A stretch of 6,688 bases of DNA from Candidatus Saccharibacteria bacterium CG10_big_fil_rev_8_21_14_0_10_47_8 (GCA_002793885.1 PFEG01000023.1:1-6688); one strand, 5' to 3'. Numbered from the stretch's first letter, positions 1 to 4,692 are shown. Numbers and translations are program-made. Notes: generated from the letters alone by a model not told the origin.

Positions 1-1501
1 AGATATGAGATGAACTATCCGACTGCGAAACTACGGGACTGAGCGGCTGCTGGACTTCAGTGGGTTTTTCTTCTTTTGGAAAAAGCGAGCCTTCTAGCGG
101 TCTAAGCACGCCGCTGCCAATCGTAGCGTTAATCTTCGCAGCCGTATCGGGCATAAACGGCACTAGCAAGCTAGCTATTTCAAGCAAACAGCCCGCCTGG
201 TAAGCTAAAACCTCACGCAGGTGGTTCTCGTCTTTAGTCTTAGCGACTTCCCAGGGCTTGGTCTCCTCGATATATTGATTCAACCCTTTGACCTGCTCCC
301 AGACCTTTTCCAGGGCTTTATCGAACCGGCAATTCTCAACAGCTTCCCGATACGAAGCCACATCGTGCTCTGGCTCCGGAGTATCGCCAATCAAACCGTT
401 TTGGTACTTGGCTATCATAGCCGTGGTACGCTGAAGGGCATTACCTAGCTGATCCGCCAGTTCGCTGTTATAAACCGCCTCCAGTCTGTCCCAGGTAAAG
501 TCTCCGTCGCCGTAGCTGGGAATGTGCCTTAAGAAGAAATATCTAAAAGTATCTACCCCGTACTTCTCAATAACATCCCGCGGGTTAACAAAATTCCCCA
601 GACTTTTACTCATTTTTTTACCATTAATATCAATAAAGCCGTGTACATACAATGTTTTTGGCAGCTCTAGGCTTAAGGCCAATAATATGCCTGGCCAGAT
701 TGCCGCGTGAAATCGCAGAAGGTCTTTGCCAATGACCTGCACATTGGCCGGCCAGAATTTTTTAAAGTCTGCATGTTCCGGGTAGCCTAGCACGGTTATG
801 TAGTTAAGCAATGCCTCAAACCACACATAGATAACCTGAGTATCATCACCAGGCACTGGGATTCCCCAAGAAATTTTTTCTTTAGGACGGCTAATACTTA
901 TATCTTCCAGACCGCTATTAATTACCGACAGAATTTCGTTTCTGCGGGTTTCGGGGATAATTCTCAGCTCATTAGTTTCTATTGCCTGTTTTATTTTTCC
1001 GGCAAAAGTACTGAGCTTAAAAAAATAATTGTCCTCTTTTAACTTTTCATACGGCCGGTTGTGGTTAGGGCAAACACCGTTATTAGTTTTAACTACCTGT
1101 TCAGAAAAATAAGCTTCATCCCCAGTACAATACCAGCCTTCGTAGCTACCTTTATAGATATGATTATTTAAGCTTTTCCAGATCAGTTGTGCCCTTTGTT
1201 CATGCCCAGCGTCTGTGGTACGGATAAATCTGTCGTTGCTAATGTTCAGTCTCTTGAGCAATTCTTTAAAATGCTGACTCATTAGGTTGGCAAACTGCTG
1301 CGGGGCCAGTTTTGCCGCGTCGGCTTTTTCGGCAATTTTACCACCATGTTCGTCAGTTCCGGTAACAAATAGTGTATTTAAGCCACGTTGTCTCATGTAA
1401 CGCGCTAGCACATCAGCCATTACGAACTCCATGGCGTGGCCCAAGTGCGGCTCGCCATTGACATAAGGAATAGACGTGGTCACGTAAAAATTATTATTCA
1501 T
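1..1501 (-). CDS. metG: Methionyl-tRNA synthetase, 3' end cut by window edge
   Basis: Charges initiator and elongator tRNA-Met with methionine in the cytoplasm (class I aminoacyl-tRNA synthetase). I translated 500 codons from the ATG at 1501 without a stop. The HIGH-type motif HLGH is at residues 19-22, the conserved GTDEHG at 48-53 and KMSKS at 296-300 (GKKMSKSLGN). The zinc-knuckle positions read C125, D128, C144, H147, lining up with the Cys-Cys-Cys-His set of the Thermus-type enzyme, but the second Cys is Asp. The catalytic and anticodon-binding core ends near residue 474 (SLFPKEEKP). The remaining 26 visible residues are Pro/Ser/Gln-rich and look like a linker, so the protein may continue into a C-terminal tRNA-binding (EMAP/Trbp111-like) domain or simply stop outside the window. 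It starts 37 bases after the trehalase stop and has no clear SD site. Confidence 0.96.
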   Translation of the reverse strand, partial: MNNNFYVTTSIPYVNGEPHLGHAMEFVMADVLARYMRQRGLNTLFVTGTDEHGGKIAEKADAAKLAPQQFANLMSQHFKELLKRLNISNDRFIRTTDAGHEQRAQLIWKSLNNHIYKGSYEGWYCTGDEAYFSEQVVKTNNGVCPNHNRPYEKLKEDNYFFKLSTFAGKIKQAIETNELRIIPETRRNEILSVINSGLEDISISRPKEKISWGIPVPGDDTQVIYVWFEALLNYITVLGYPEHADFKKFWPANVQVIGKDLLRFHAAIWPGILLALSLELPKTLYVHGFIDINGKKMSKSLGNFVNPRDVIEKYGVDTFRYFFLRHIPSYGDGDFTWDRLEAVYNSELADQLGNALQRTTAMIAKYQNGLIGDTPEPEHDVASYREAVENCRFDKALEKVWEQVKGLNQYIEETKPWEVAKTKDENHLREVLAYQAGCLLEIASLLVPFMPDTAAKINATIGSGVLRPLEGSLFPKEEKPTEVQQPLSPVVSQSDSSSHI

Positions 1502-1509
1502 TACTTACA

Positions 1510-1515
1510 ATTGTA
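1510..1515 (-). promoter_or_regulatory. -10-like box 8 bases before metG ATG
   Basis: On the minus strand TACAAT (5/6 to consensus) is followed by 8 bases and the metG ATG. No SD sequence lies between. Transcription starting about 7 bases after the box would give an essentially leaderless mRNA. No good -35 is visible, so this could be chance in AT-rich spacer DNA. Confidence 0.35.
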
Positions 1516-1538
1516 TCTTAAAAGGCTAAAAACAGTGG

Positions 1539-2810
1539 TTATTGGTTGGGCTGATCTATGAATTCTTGGCAAAAACGTTCAAAAACAGCATTGGTCCAGC
1601 CAAAACCAGTCTGTGACGGATAGACACCCTTAACTGGAGGTTTTTCGGGCTGGACAACATTGTACTTTTCCAAAAAAACTCCGTATTTGTTAAACCAGTC
1701 CAGATTGGTTTTAAGCCACTTTATAGCAATCCGCCGAGCATCTTCGTGGTAGCCATAACGCTGTAAGCCTTTGACTACAATAAAATGTAACGGCGCCCAA
1801 CCATTGGGATAGCCCCACTGAGCGGGCATTGCCCCGGGAACTCGCTGGCCAAAGGTTAGAGCATCAGTGGTAGACAAACCGCCTTTGTTTTCAAAACGGC
1901 GCAAGTTATTCACCAATGCTTGAGCCTGGTTTTTACTAACGATACCGGCCCACATTGGATAATAAGCCGCCAACGAACTCACCCAGCCCCGGCTTTCCTT
2001 TACGAAATTATAGTCATAATAAAGCTTGCGGGTCTCGCTCCATAGTAGTTCGTTCATGGTTTCACGGCGAATCAGTGCGGCGTTTTCCCAATGATCAACT
2101 TCTTGTCTGTTGCCCAAAAGTCCGGCAACATACGCAAAATCAGTTTCATATTTATGAAGCAGCGAATTTAAATCAACCGGCAAGTAATTCAAACAGTGGT
2201 GGTTAAACCTCGGTGTAAAATCCCAGCCGCTTTCGGCCTCGGCCAAGTCGTTTAAGTGATTAAAATCATAGTAGCGGCTTAGCCCCTGATAAACTTTTCG
2301 AATATTGGGTTTAGTGGTGCCCATCCATACGCTTTGATACTCGCTTTTGGCTACTTCGATGTTTTCTTGCAGCCATCTATTATCAAACTTGTAGGTATGG
2401 TAAACGTCTAAGATAAAGCTGGTTAAAACCGGTGGTTGGGAGCGCCCCGTAAGATAAGTCCTGGAAGCATTTGGAATTACTTTAAAGCGCTTATAAAGAC
2501 TAATCAGATCTTCCAAAATCCCCATAACCAGCTCCTTATGCTGGCCATCAAGCATGCCCTGTACCATAAAGTAACTGTCCCAATAGTAAAGCTCGTTAAA
2601 GTCAAACTCGTGACCCGCTTCATAAGCTGGTACCAGATAGGGCTTAGGTAACCCCAGCAGACTCTCATCATCTCTAGGGTGAAAGCGGGTGAGCTTGGGC
2701 CAGTACTGCGCAATATATATCCGCGCCGGCTCAACATCAACGCCAGACAGGCTGATACTTGTACGTCCCAGCAGCTTATTGGTCAGACTTTTTGTTTTGG
2801 CTATAACCAT
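1539..2810 (-). CDS. GH37 trehalase, probably cytoplasmic
   Basis: Predicted alpha,alpha-trehalase (glycoside hydrolase family 37) that hydrolyses trehalose to two glucose. At 423 residues it is shorter than E. coli TreA/TreF. Family motifs in order: a degenerate signature 1 ending in YYWDSY (about 66-80), RSQPP at 123-127, ESGWDF at 193-198 with D197 matching the catalytic acid, signature 2 as QWGYPNGWAP at 331-340, EKYNV with E381 as the likely catalytic base, and GFGWTN at 402-407. There is no signal peptide, so the enzyme should act inside the cell on imported or endogenous trehalose. The glycine-rich GGGGEY loop that normally precedes GFGWTN is replaced by a Pro/Lys/Val segment (388-398), which may change the active-site lid. 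It lies between the 55-aa membrane protein gene (51 bases upstream) and metG (37 bases downstream) on the same strand. A related GH37 or GH63-type specificity cannot be excluded from sequence alone. Confidence 0.9.
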   Translation of the reverse strand: MVIAKTKSLTNKLLGRTSISLSGVDVEPARIYIAQYWPKLTRFHPRDDESLLGLPKPYLVPAYEAGHEFDFNELYYWDSYFMVQGMLDGQHKELVMGILEDLISLYKRFKVIPNASRTYLTGRSQPPVLTSFILDVYHTYKFDNRWLQENIEVAKSEYQSVWMGTTKPNIRKVYQGLSRYYDFNHLNDLAEAESGWDFTPRFNHHCLNYLPVDLNSLLHKYETDFAYVAGLLGNRQEVDHWENAALIRRETMNELLWSETRKLYYDYNFVKESRGWVSSLAAYYPMWAGIVSKNQAQALVNNLRRFENKGGLSTTDALTFGQRVPGAMPAQWGYPNGWAPLHFIVVKGLQRYGYHEDARRIAIKWLKTNLDWFNKYGVFLEKYNVVQPEKPPVKGVYPSQTGFGWTNAVFERFCQEFIDQPNQ

Positions 2811-2819
2811 ATCTTATAG

Positions 2820-2825
2820 ATTATG
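2820..2825 (-). promoter_or_regulatory. -10-like box before trehalase start
   Basis: CATAAT (5/6 to TATAAT) on the minus strand lies 9 bases before the trehalase ATG at 2810. No SD sequence is present in the gap. This fits a leaderless or near-leaderless start, but no matching -35 was found. Confidence 0.3.
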
Positions 2826-2861
2826 CTTAGCCCTATCGATAGTCAACGTATTCAGCTCAGC

Positions 2862-3029
2862 CTACAAATAATTACCGAGCTTGACTGCCACCCATATACC
2901 GGCAAAGCTACCTATAAGGCTACCCACGATGCTAGCGAAAGAGAAAAATCCAGCCCCAAACCAGGTTGGTACATAAGAACCAATCGTACCGAAGATAAAA
3001 ATAGATAGATATACCAGACCTTTGCTCAT
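2862..3029 (-). CDS. 55-aa two-helix membrane protein, unknown function
   Basis: Short ORF starting MSKGLVYLSIFIFG and ending with KLGNYL before TAG. Hydrophobic helices span about residues 5-22 and 28-49, separated by a short YVPTWFGAG turn. The second helix is rich in Gly, Ser and small residues (SIVGSLIGSFAG), as in tightly packed helix pairs. Almost the whole protein is membrane-embedded, with a Lys near each end. From memory it resembles short conserved hypothetical proteins of Saccharibacteria, but I cannot assign a function. It lies directly upstream of the trehalase on the same strand, so co-transcription is possible. The start ATG has no SD but has a -10-like box 7 bases upstream. 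A plus-strand ORF over the same region is Ser/Thr/Lys-rich, without features, and is best read as its shadow. Confidence 0.78.
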   Translation of the reverse strand: MSKGLVYLSIFIFGTIGSYVPTWFGAGFFSFASIVGSLIGSFAGIWVAVKLGNYL

Positions 3030-3036
3030 AAATCTT

Positions 3037-3042
3037 ATTGTA
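3037..3042 (-). promoter_or_regulatory. -10-like box before the 55-aa protein
   Basis: TACAAT on the minus strand (inside GGTATACAAT) lies 7 bases before the ATG at 3029, the distance expected if transcription starts on the start codon. No SD and no good -35 (AGCATC at the 17-bp position) are present. Confidence 0.4.
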
Positions 3043-3062
3043 TACCACCATTGAGGGTTGAT

Positions 3063-3093
3063 GCTGGCGGCGAGCTTGTGGCTCGCCGCCAGC
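3063..3093. other. Perfect 13-bp GC-rich hairpin
   Basis: The arms GCTGGCGGCGAGC (3063-3075) and GCTCGCCGCCAGC (3081-3093) are exact inverted repeats around a 5-base loop (TTGTG). It follows the arginine-rich ORF on the minus strand (stop at 3107) and precedes the start region of the 55-aa protein. It is strong enough to stall polymerase or protect an RNA 3' end, but no T-tract follows on either strand, so it is not a standard intrinsic terminator. Confidence 0.8.
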
Positions 3094-3105
3094 GAAACAG
3101 GGAGT

Positions 3106-3121
3106 GCTAGACGGTAGAGGT
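3106..3121 (+). repeat. 16-base direct repeat, copy 1
   Basis: GCTAGACGGTAGAGGT matches the copy at 3416-3431 at 14 of 16 positions, 310 bases apart. The two copies bracket the GC-rich, hairpin-rich island and the arginine-rich ORF. On the minus strand this copy covers the last codons and stop of that ORF. Confidence 0.6.
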
Positions 3122-3391
3122 TGCGATGTTAAGGCACCGCTCCAGCCGTCGAATGACGGCAGCCAGCCTTTTGGCCGAACGCAGCTTTGCGCTCAACCGC
3201 AGCTCGTTCACACGATGCCTGAGGCACCGTGTGATACGGCTCACTCGGCAGCCATAGTTGGCACCTCTGCCAACTCGGTCGGCAAGCCTTTGGAGCTCAA
3301 GGCGAGCAGTCCTAAGATCGCCCCGGCAAACGGCCGAGACGACTCTTCGTTGGATGTCTGCTGGCCTCGTCATGCTTGTCTGAGTGCACAT
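3107..3391 (-). CDS. Arginine-rich 94-aa protein, unknown; may instead be structured RNA
   Basis: The ORF begins at an ATG with an ideal SD (AGGAG, 7-base gap). About 20 of its 94 residues are Arg, with 5 Cys. Two amphipathic helices are plausible: residues about 11-41 (including GDLRTARLELQRLADRV) and about 48-87 (ending AKRLAAVIRRLERCL). A basic helical hairpin would suit nucleic-acid binding, but I recognise no family. The gene lies in a GC-rich island (about 61% G+C) unlike its neighbours, bracketed by 16-base direct repeats, which suggests transfer. Against coding: the same DNA forms several strong hairpins at 3145-3275, and GC-rich structured RNA genes often hold spurious Arg-rich ORFs. 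A longer plus-strand ORF here (3104-3412) has no SD and a less protein-like sequence. Confidence 0.42.
   Translation of the reverse strand: MCTQTSMTRPADIQRRVVSAVCRGDLRTARLELQRLADRVGRGANYGCRVSRITRCLRHRVNELRLSAKLRSAKRLAAVIRRLERCLNIATSTV
3145..3275 (-). ncRNA. Candidate structured RNA: hairpin cluster in GC-rich island
   Basis: Four compact hairpins follow one another: 3145-3160 (GCCGTC/GACGGC, 4-base loop), 3164-3177 (5 bp around TTTT/AAAA), 3208-3234 (12 pairs, 3-base loop) and 3256-3275 (perfect 8 bp, AGTTGGCA/TGCCAACT). In the second and third, one pair is A-C on the plus strand but G-U on the minus strand, favouring a minus-strand RNA. The true ends are unknown; 3063-3431 is a reasonable outer limit. 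No RNase P, tmRNA or SRP RNA signature was found. It overlaps the arginine-rich ORF, and both readings cannot be ranked firmly. Confidence 0.4.
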
Positions 3392-3398
3392 ACTGCTT

Positions 3399-3403
3399 CT
3401 CCT
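3399..3403 (-). promoter_or_regulatory. Strong SD site for arginine-rich ORF
   Basis: AGGAG on the minus strand sits 7 bases before the ATG at 3391. It is the best SD match in the window, and most neighbouring genes have none. This is the main argument that the ORF is translated and that 3391 is its start. Confidence 0.5.
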
Positions 3404-3415
3404 GAATTGTGATTG

Positions 3416-3431
3416 GCTATACCGTAGAGGT
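3416..3431 (+). repeat. 16-base direct repeat, copy 2
   Basis: GCTATACCGTAGAGGT is the partner of 3106-3121, with 2 mismatches. It lies just upstream of the arginine-rich ORF. The adjoining 3432-3461 holds short palindromes (TTCGAA, CCGATCGG) that could be protein-binding sites. Confidence 0.6.
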
Positions 3432-3475
3432 AACCAGTTCGAACCCGATCGGTGACAATCAGGTTTGCTTTTAGT

Positions 3476-3513
3476 GGTAGTTTCGGGCTTCTTAAGCCGC
3501 GAGGTTTACTACC
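3476..3513. other. Bulged stem-loop
   Basis: Outer arms GGTAGT/ACTACC (3476-3481, 3508-3513) enclose an 8-bp inner stem (3483-3490 with 3494-3502, one bulged G at 3499) and a 3-base loop. It is next to the hairpin at 3517-3553. No T-tract follows on either strand, so a structured leader, RNA domain or protein site is more likely than a terminator. Confidence 0.65.
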
Positions 3514-3516
3514 CCC

Positions 3517-3553
3517 TCCCTCATCTTTCCGTAGTGTGTAAAAAGATGAGGGA
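3517..3553. other. 12-bp inverted repeat, 13-base loop
   Basis: The arms TCCCTCATCTTT (3517-3528) and AAAGATGAGGGA (3542-3553) are perfectly complementary. It lies 9 bases beyond the T-tract of the terminator at 3563-3599. Without a U-tract it could be an operator-like dyad or part of an RNA fold. Confidence 0.7.
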
Positions 3554-3562
3554 CCGGGCAAC

Positions 3563-3599
3563 AAAAAACCGGACCTGCTGCTTTTTAGCAAGTCCGGTT
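3563..3599 (-). terminator. Intrinsic terminator, minus strand
   Basis: The arms at 3567-3579 and 3587-3599 form a 13-pair stem with a 7-base loop, followed on the minus strand by six T (3568-3563, partly overlapping the stem foot). The one imperfect position (3575/3591) is C-A on the plus strand but G-U on the minus strand, so the minus strand gives the continuous stem. A T6 run at 3603-3608 could allow weaker termination on plus. It would end the 27-codon unit and any readthrough from the cupredoxin-DoxX operon. Confidence 0.8.
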
Positions 3600-3623
3600 A
3601 AGTTTTTTGTGTATGTGGTTTTT

Positions 3624-3707
3624 CTAAGCGATTTTGGACCAGCTAGCAACGTTAGCTCGCGGAGCGAGCATAATGTAGACTTGGCTAAAAATGCGCCAGA
3701 AAACCAT
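3624..3707 (-). CDS. Possible 27-aa leaderless micro-protein
   Basis: The ORF reads MVFWRIFSQVYIMLAPRAN followed by VASWSKIA and TAG. Its ATG lies exactly 7 bases after the TATAAA box, so it would be translated from the very 5' end of the transcript, as seems to occur for several genes here. The first half is hydrophobic and aromatic (possible membrane-active helix), the rest polar. No homologue comes to mind. An ORF of this size can arise by chance, so the supporting evidence is its fit between promoter and terminator. Confidence 0.3.
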   Translation of the reverse strand: MVFWRIFSQVYIMLAPRANVASWSKIA

Positions 3708-3714
3708 ATTTATT

Positions 3715-3743
3715 TTTATACGCCCAGTAGTTTAAAAAATCAA
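3715..3743 (-). promoter_or_regulatory. Sigma70-like promoter after DoxX gene
   Basis: The -35 TTGATT (3738-3743, 4/6) and -10 TATAAA (3715-3720, 5/6) have the ideal 17-bp spacing on the minus strand. The promoter lies wholly in the gap after the DoxX stop (3767) and points at the 27-codon ORF and terminator. Among the best promoter matches in the window. Confidence 0.6.
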
Positions 3744-3766
3744 GCGCTTCTCCACAGTTGGTAGCT

Positions 3767-4129
3767 TTATTTATTTTTCGCAAAAACCAAAGCCAGGGAG
3801 GCAAAAATCAGCGCTATATCACGGAAAGTTATAGCAAAAAGACTAAAGTTAGAAACAACTATTCCGGTTAAAGTAAGAGCCGATAGCGCTCCGGCATACT
3901 TGATGTACTTTCCACTCAGTAGCCAAAGCGCTAGCAGCAGTTCATAAACCGAGAAGACCTTAAGTAATATATCCGCCGATACTATATCTTTAGCGAACTG
4001 TGGCAGATATCCCACCCAATCCTGGGGATTCTTCAGCGAAGAAATACAGGCATAAAGAAATACTGTCGCCAATCCAATGCGTAACAACAGCGGCGCGATA
4101 TTATTTTTATCCGCGACTTTAAAAGACAT
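3767..4129 (-). CDS. DoxX-family four-helix membrane protein
   Basis: 120 residues from the ATG at 4129, with four hydrophobic helices at about 11-30, 52-72, 76-98 and 103-117. Matching features of the DoxX/DoxD-like family are LLRIGLATVFLYACIS in helix 1, KVFSVYELLLALWLLSGKY around helix 2, and FRDIAL before helix 4. Family members are inner-membrane proteins, some linked to quinone or thiol redox chemistry; the substrate here is unknown. The ATG follows the cupredoxin stop by 8 bases, so the two are surely one operon and probably translationally coupled. A TTG at 4135 could add two residues (M-G) but is less likely. Pairing with a periplasm-facing cupredoxin suggests a shared envelope role, which is inference. 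Confidence 0.87.
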   Translation of the reverse strand: MSFKVADKNNIAPLLLRIGLATVFLYACISSLKNPQDWVGYLPQFAKDIVSADILLKVFSVYELLLALWLLSGKYIKYAGALSALTLTGIVVSNFSLFAITFRDIALIFASLALVFAKNK

Positions 4130-4137
4130 GCCCAAAA

Positions 4138-4578
4138 CTACTCAACAACGATTGTGCCTTTATCGCTCGGGTTTAGGTGGTTATGGTACCCAAAAGTGCC
4201 TTTTGTGCTAGCCGTGAAAGTTTGGCTTTGGCCCGACGCAACAGCTCCGACATTTAACTCCTCATTATCGGTGTGTATTGGGTGTGGGTCAGAATTAAAC
4301 TGCAATTCGTTAGAAGAAGTATTTTTGATAGTAACGGTGGCTCCAGATTTTACCGTTATTTTGCTAGGGCTAAAGCCGCTGTCGCTATAAGCAATTGTCG
4401 CCGCTGCGTTCTGGTCACTGCCTGCTGGCGGAGGCGTATTACTCTGGGGCGGAGCGTCTGAGCTGGTACTATTATTCGAATTCGTGTTTTTGTCTTTATC
4501 AGAGTCCCTCGTCAGTACAAACGCACCAACTGCTACAATCACTACCACTATTACTAATCCAATAACCGATTTTTTCAT
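4138..4578 (-). CDS. Membrane-anchored cupredoxin-like protein lacking the type-1 copper ligands
   Basis: 146 residues. Residues 4-23 form an uncleaved anchor or signal helix after MKK. A polar Asn/Ser/Pro linker (24-58) follows, then a plastocyanin-like beta domain (about 60-146) with YSDSGFSPSKITVKSGATV near its start and GTFGYHNHLNP and GTIVVE at its end. It should face outside the cytoplasmic membrane. In classical members the last loop gives Cys, His and Met ligands; here those places are Asn133, Asn136 and Asp139, and the protein has no Cys. H99, H102, H132 and H134 remain and could form a different metal site. The ATG at 4578 is preferred: GGGGAAG lies 8 bases upstream; an in-frame GTG at 4581 is possible. 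It is first gene of an operon with DoxX. Confidence 0.88.
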   Translation of the reverse strand: MKKSVIGLVIVVVIVAVGAFVLTRDSDKDKNTNSNNSTSSDAPPQSNTPPPAGSDQNAAATIAYSDSGFSPSKITVKSGATVTIKNTSSNELQFNSDPHPIHTDNEELNVGAVASGQSQTFTASTKGTFGYHNHLNPSDKGTIVVE

Positions 4579-4586
4579 CACACATT

Positions 4587-4593
4587 CTTCCCC
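4587..4593 (-). promoter_or_regulatory. SD site of cupredoxin gene
   Basis: GGGGAAG on the minus strand, 8 bases before the ATG at 4578 (5 before the alternative GTG at 4581). It decides in favour of the ATG and shows that SD-led initiation exists beside apparently leaderless genes. Confidence 0.6.
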
Positions 4594-4608
4594 GTTAATT
4601 ACTATTTA

Positions 4609-4637
4609 AGTATCTACTCTACCTATTATTATTGCAA
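4609..4637 (-). promoter_or_regulatory. Promoter of cupredoxin-DoxX operon
   Basis: TTGCAA (4632-4637, 4/6) and GATACT (4609-4614, 4/6) are separated by 17 bp. The expected start near 4602 leaves a leader of about 24 bases that includes the SD site. Confidence 0.5.
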
Positions 4638-4641
4638 CCCT

Positions 4642-4672
4642 GCCTGGCCAATAAAAAACGCCTGGCCAATAA
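4642..4672. repeat. Two tandem 13-bp repeats upstream of the cupredoxin promoter
   Basis: GCCTGGCCAATAA occurs exactly at 4642-4654 and 4660-4672, an 18-bp period. The nearer copy ends 4 bases before the -35 box, roughly -40 to -70 relative to the inferred start for both copies. This is the usual place for an activator bound to direct repeats. Each copy also contains the palindrome TGGCCA. Confidence 0.65.
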
Positions 4673-4680
4673 TTATTGGG
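4655..4680 (-). terminator. Possible weak terminator after DUF4342 gene
   Basis: The palindrome CCAATAATTATTGG (4666-4679) is followed on the minus strand by CCAGGC and a run of six T (4658-4653). The stem is AT-rich and the T-run is 6 bases away, so it is a poor terminator. It overlaps the repeat at 4660-4672, so the dyad may be a binding site instead. Confidence 0.3.
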
Positions 4681-4692
4681 CTAATGTGCTAT

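Larger units (their letters stand above)
3563..3708 (-). ncRNA. Candidate small transcript of about 145 nt
   Basis: A transcript is bounded by the TTGATT-17-TATAAA promoter (expected start near 3708) and the terminator at 3563-3599. It contains a GCTCGC/GCGAGC hairpin (3655-3669, 3-base loop) and a 27-codon ORF. The size suits a small regulatory RNA or a micro-protein mRNA. It lacks the SRP RNA GGAAGCAGC loop and is too short for tmRNA or RNase P RNA. Confidence 0.5.

Noticed and set aside
221..710. Plus-strand ORFs at 221-448 and 522-710
   Set aside because: They are antisense to metG, whose motifs run unbroken through the same bases.
3185..3245. Group II intron domain V suggested by GAGCCGTAT on the minus strand
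   Set aside because: The following stem is a 12-pair hairpin with a 3-base loop, not the 34-nt domain V with GAAA loop, and no intron protein or other domains are present.
3104..3412. 102-codon plus-strand ORF in the GC-rich island
   Set aside because: No SD or promoter, low-complexity Ser/Ala/Pro-rich product, and it is antisense to an ORF with an ideal SD on the strand favoured by the RNA stems.
3430..3456. tRNA T-arm suggested by GTTCGAAC
   Set aside because: The 5-bp T-stem fails on both strands (mismatches or wobbles at key positions) and no acceptor, D or anticodon arm fits.
3063..3480. RNase P RNA or tmRNA in the structured island
   Set aside because: No GAGGAAAGTCCGGGC-type or ACAGAA-GGCTTA core for RNase P, and no tRNA-like ends or CCA terminus with a tag ORF for tmRNA, on either strand.
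3563..3600. SRP (4.5S) RNA, because of AGCAGCAGGTCCGG
   Set aside because: The conserved GGAAGCAGC asymmetric loop is missing and the sequence is explained as a terminator stem.
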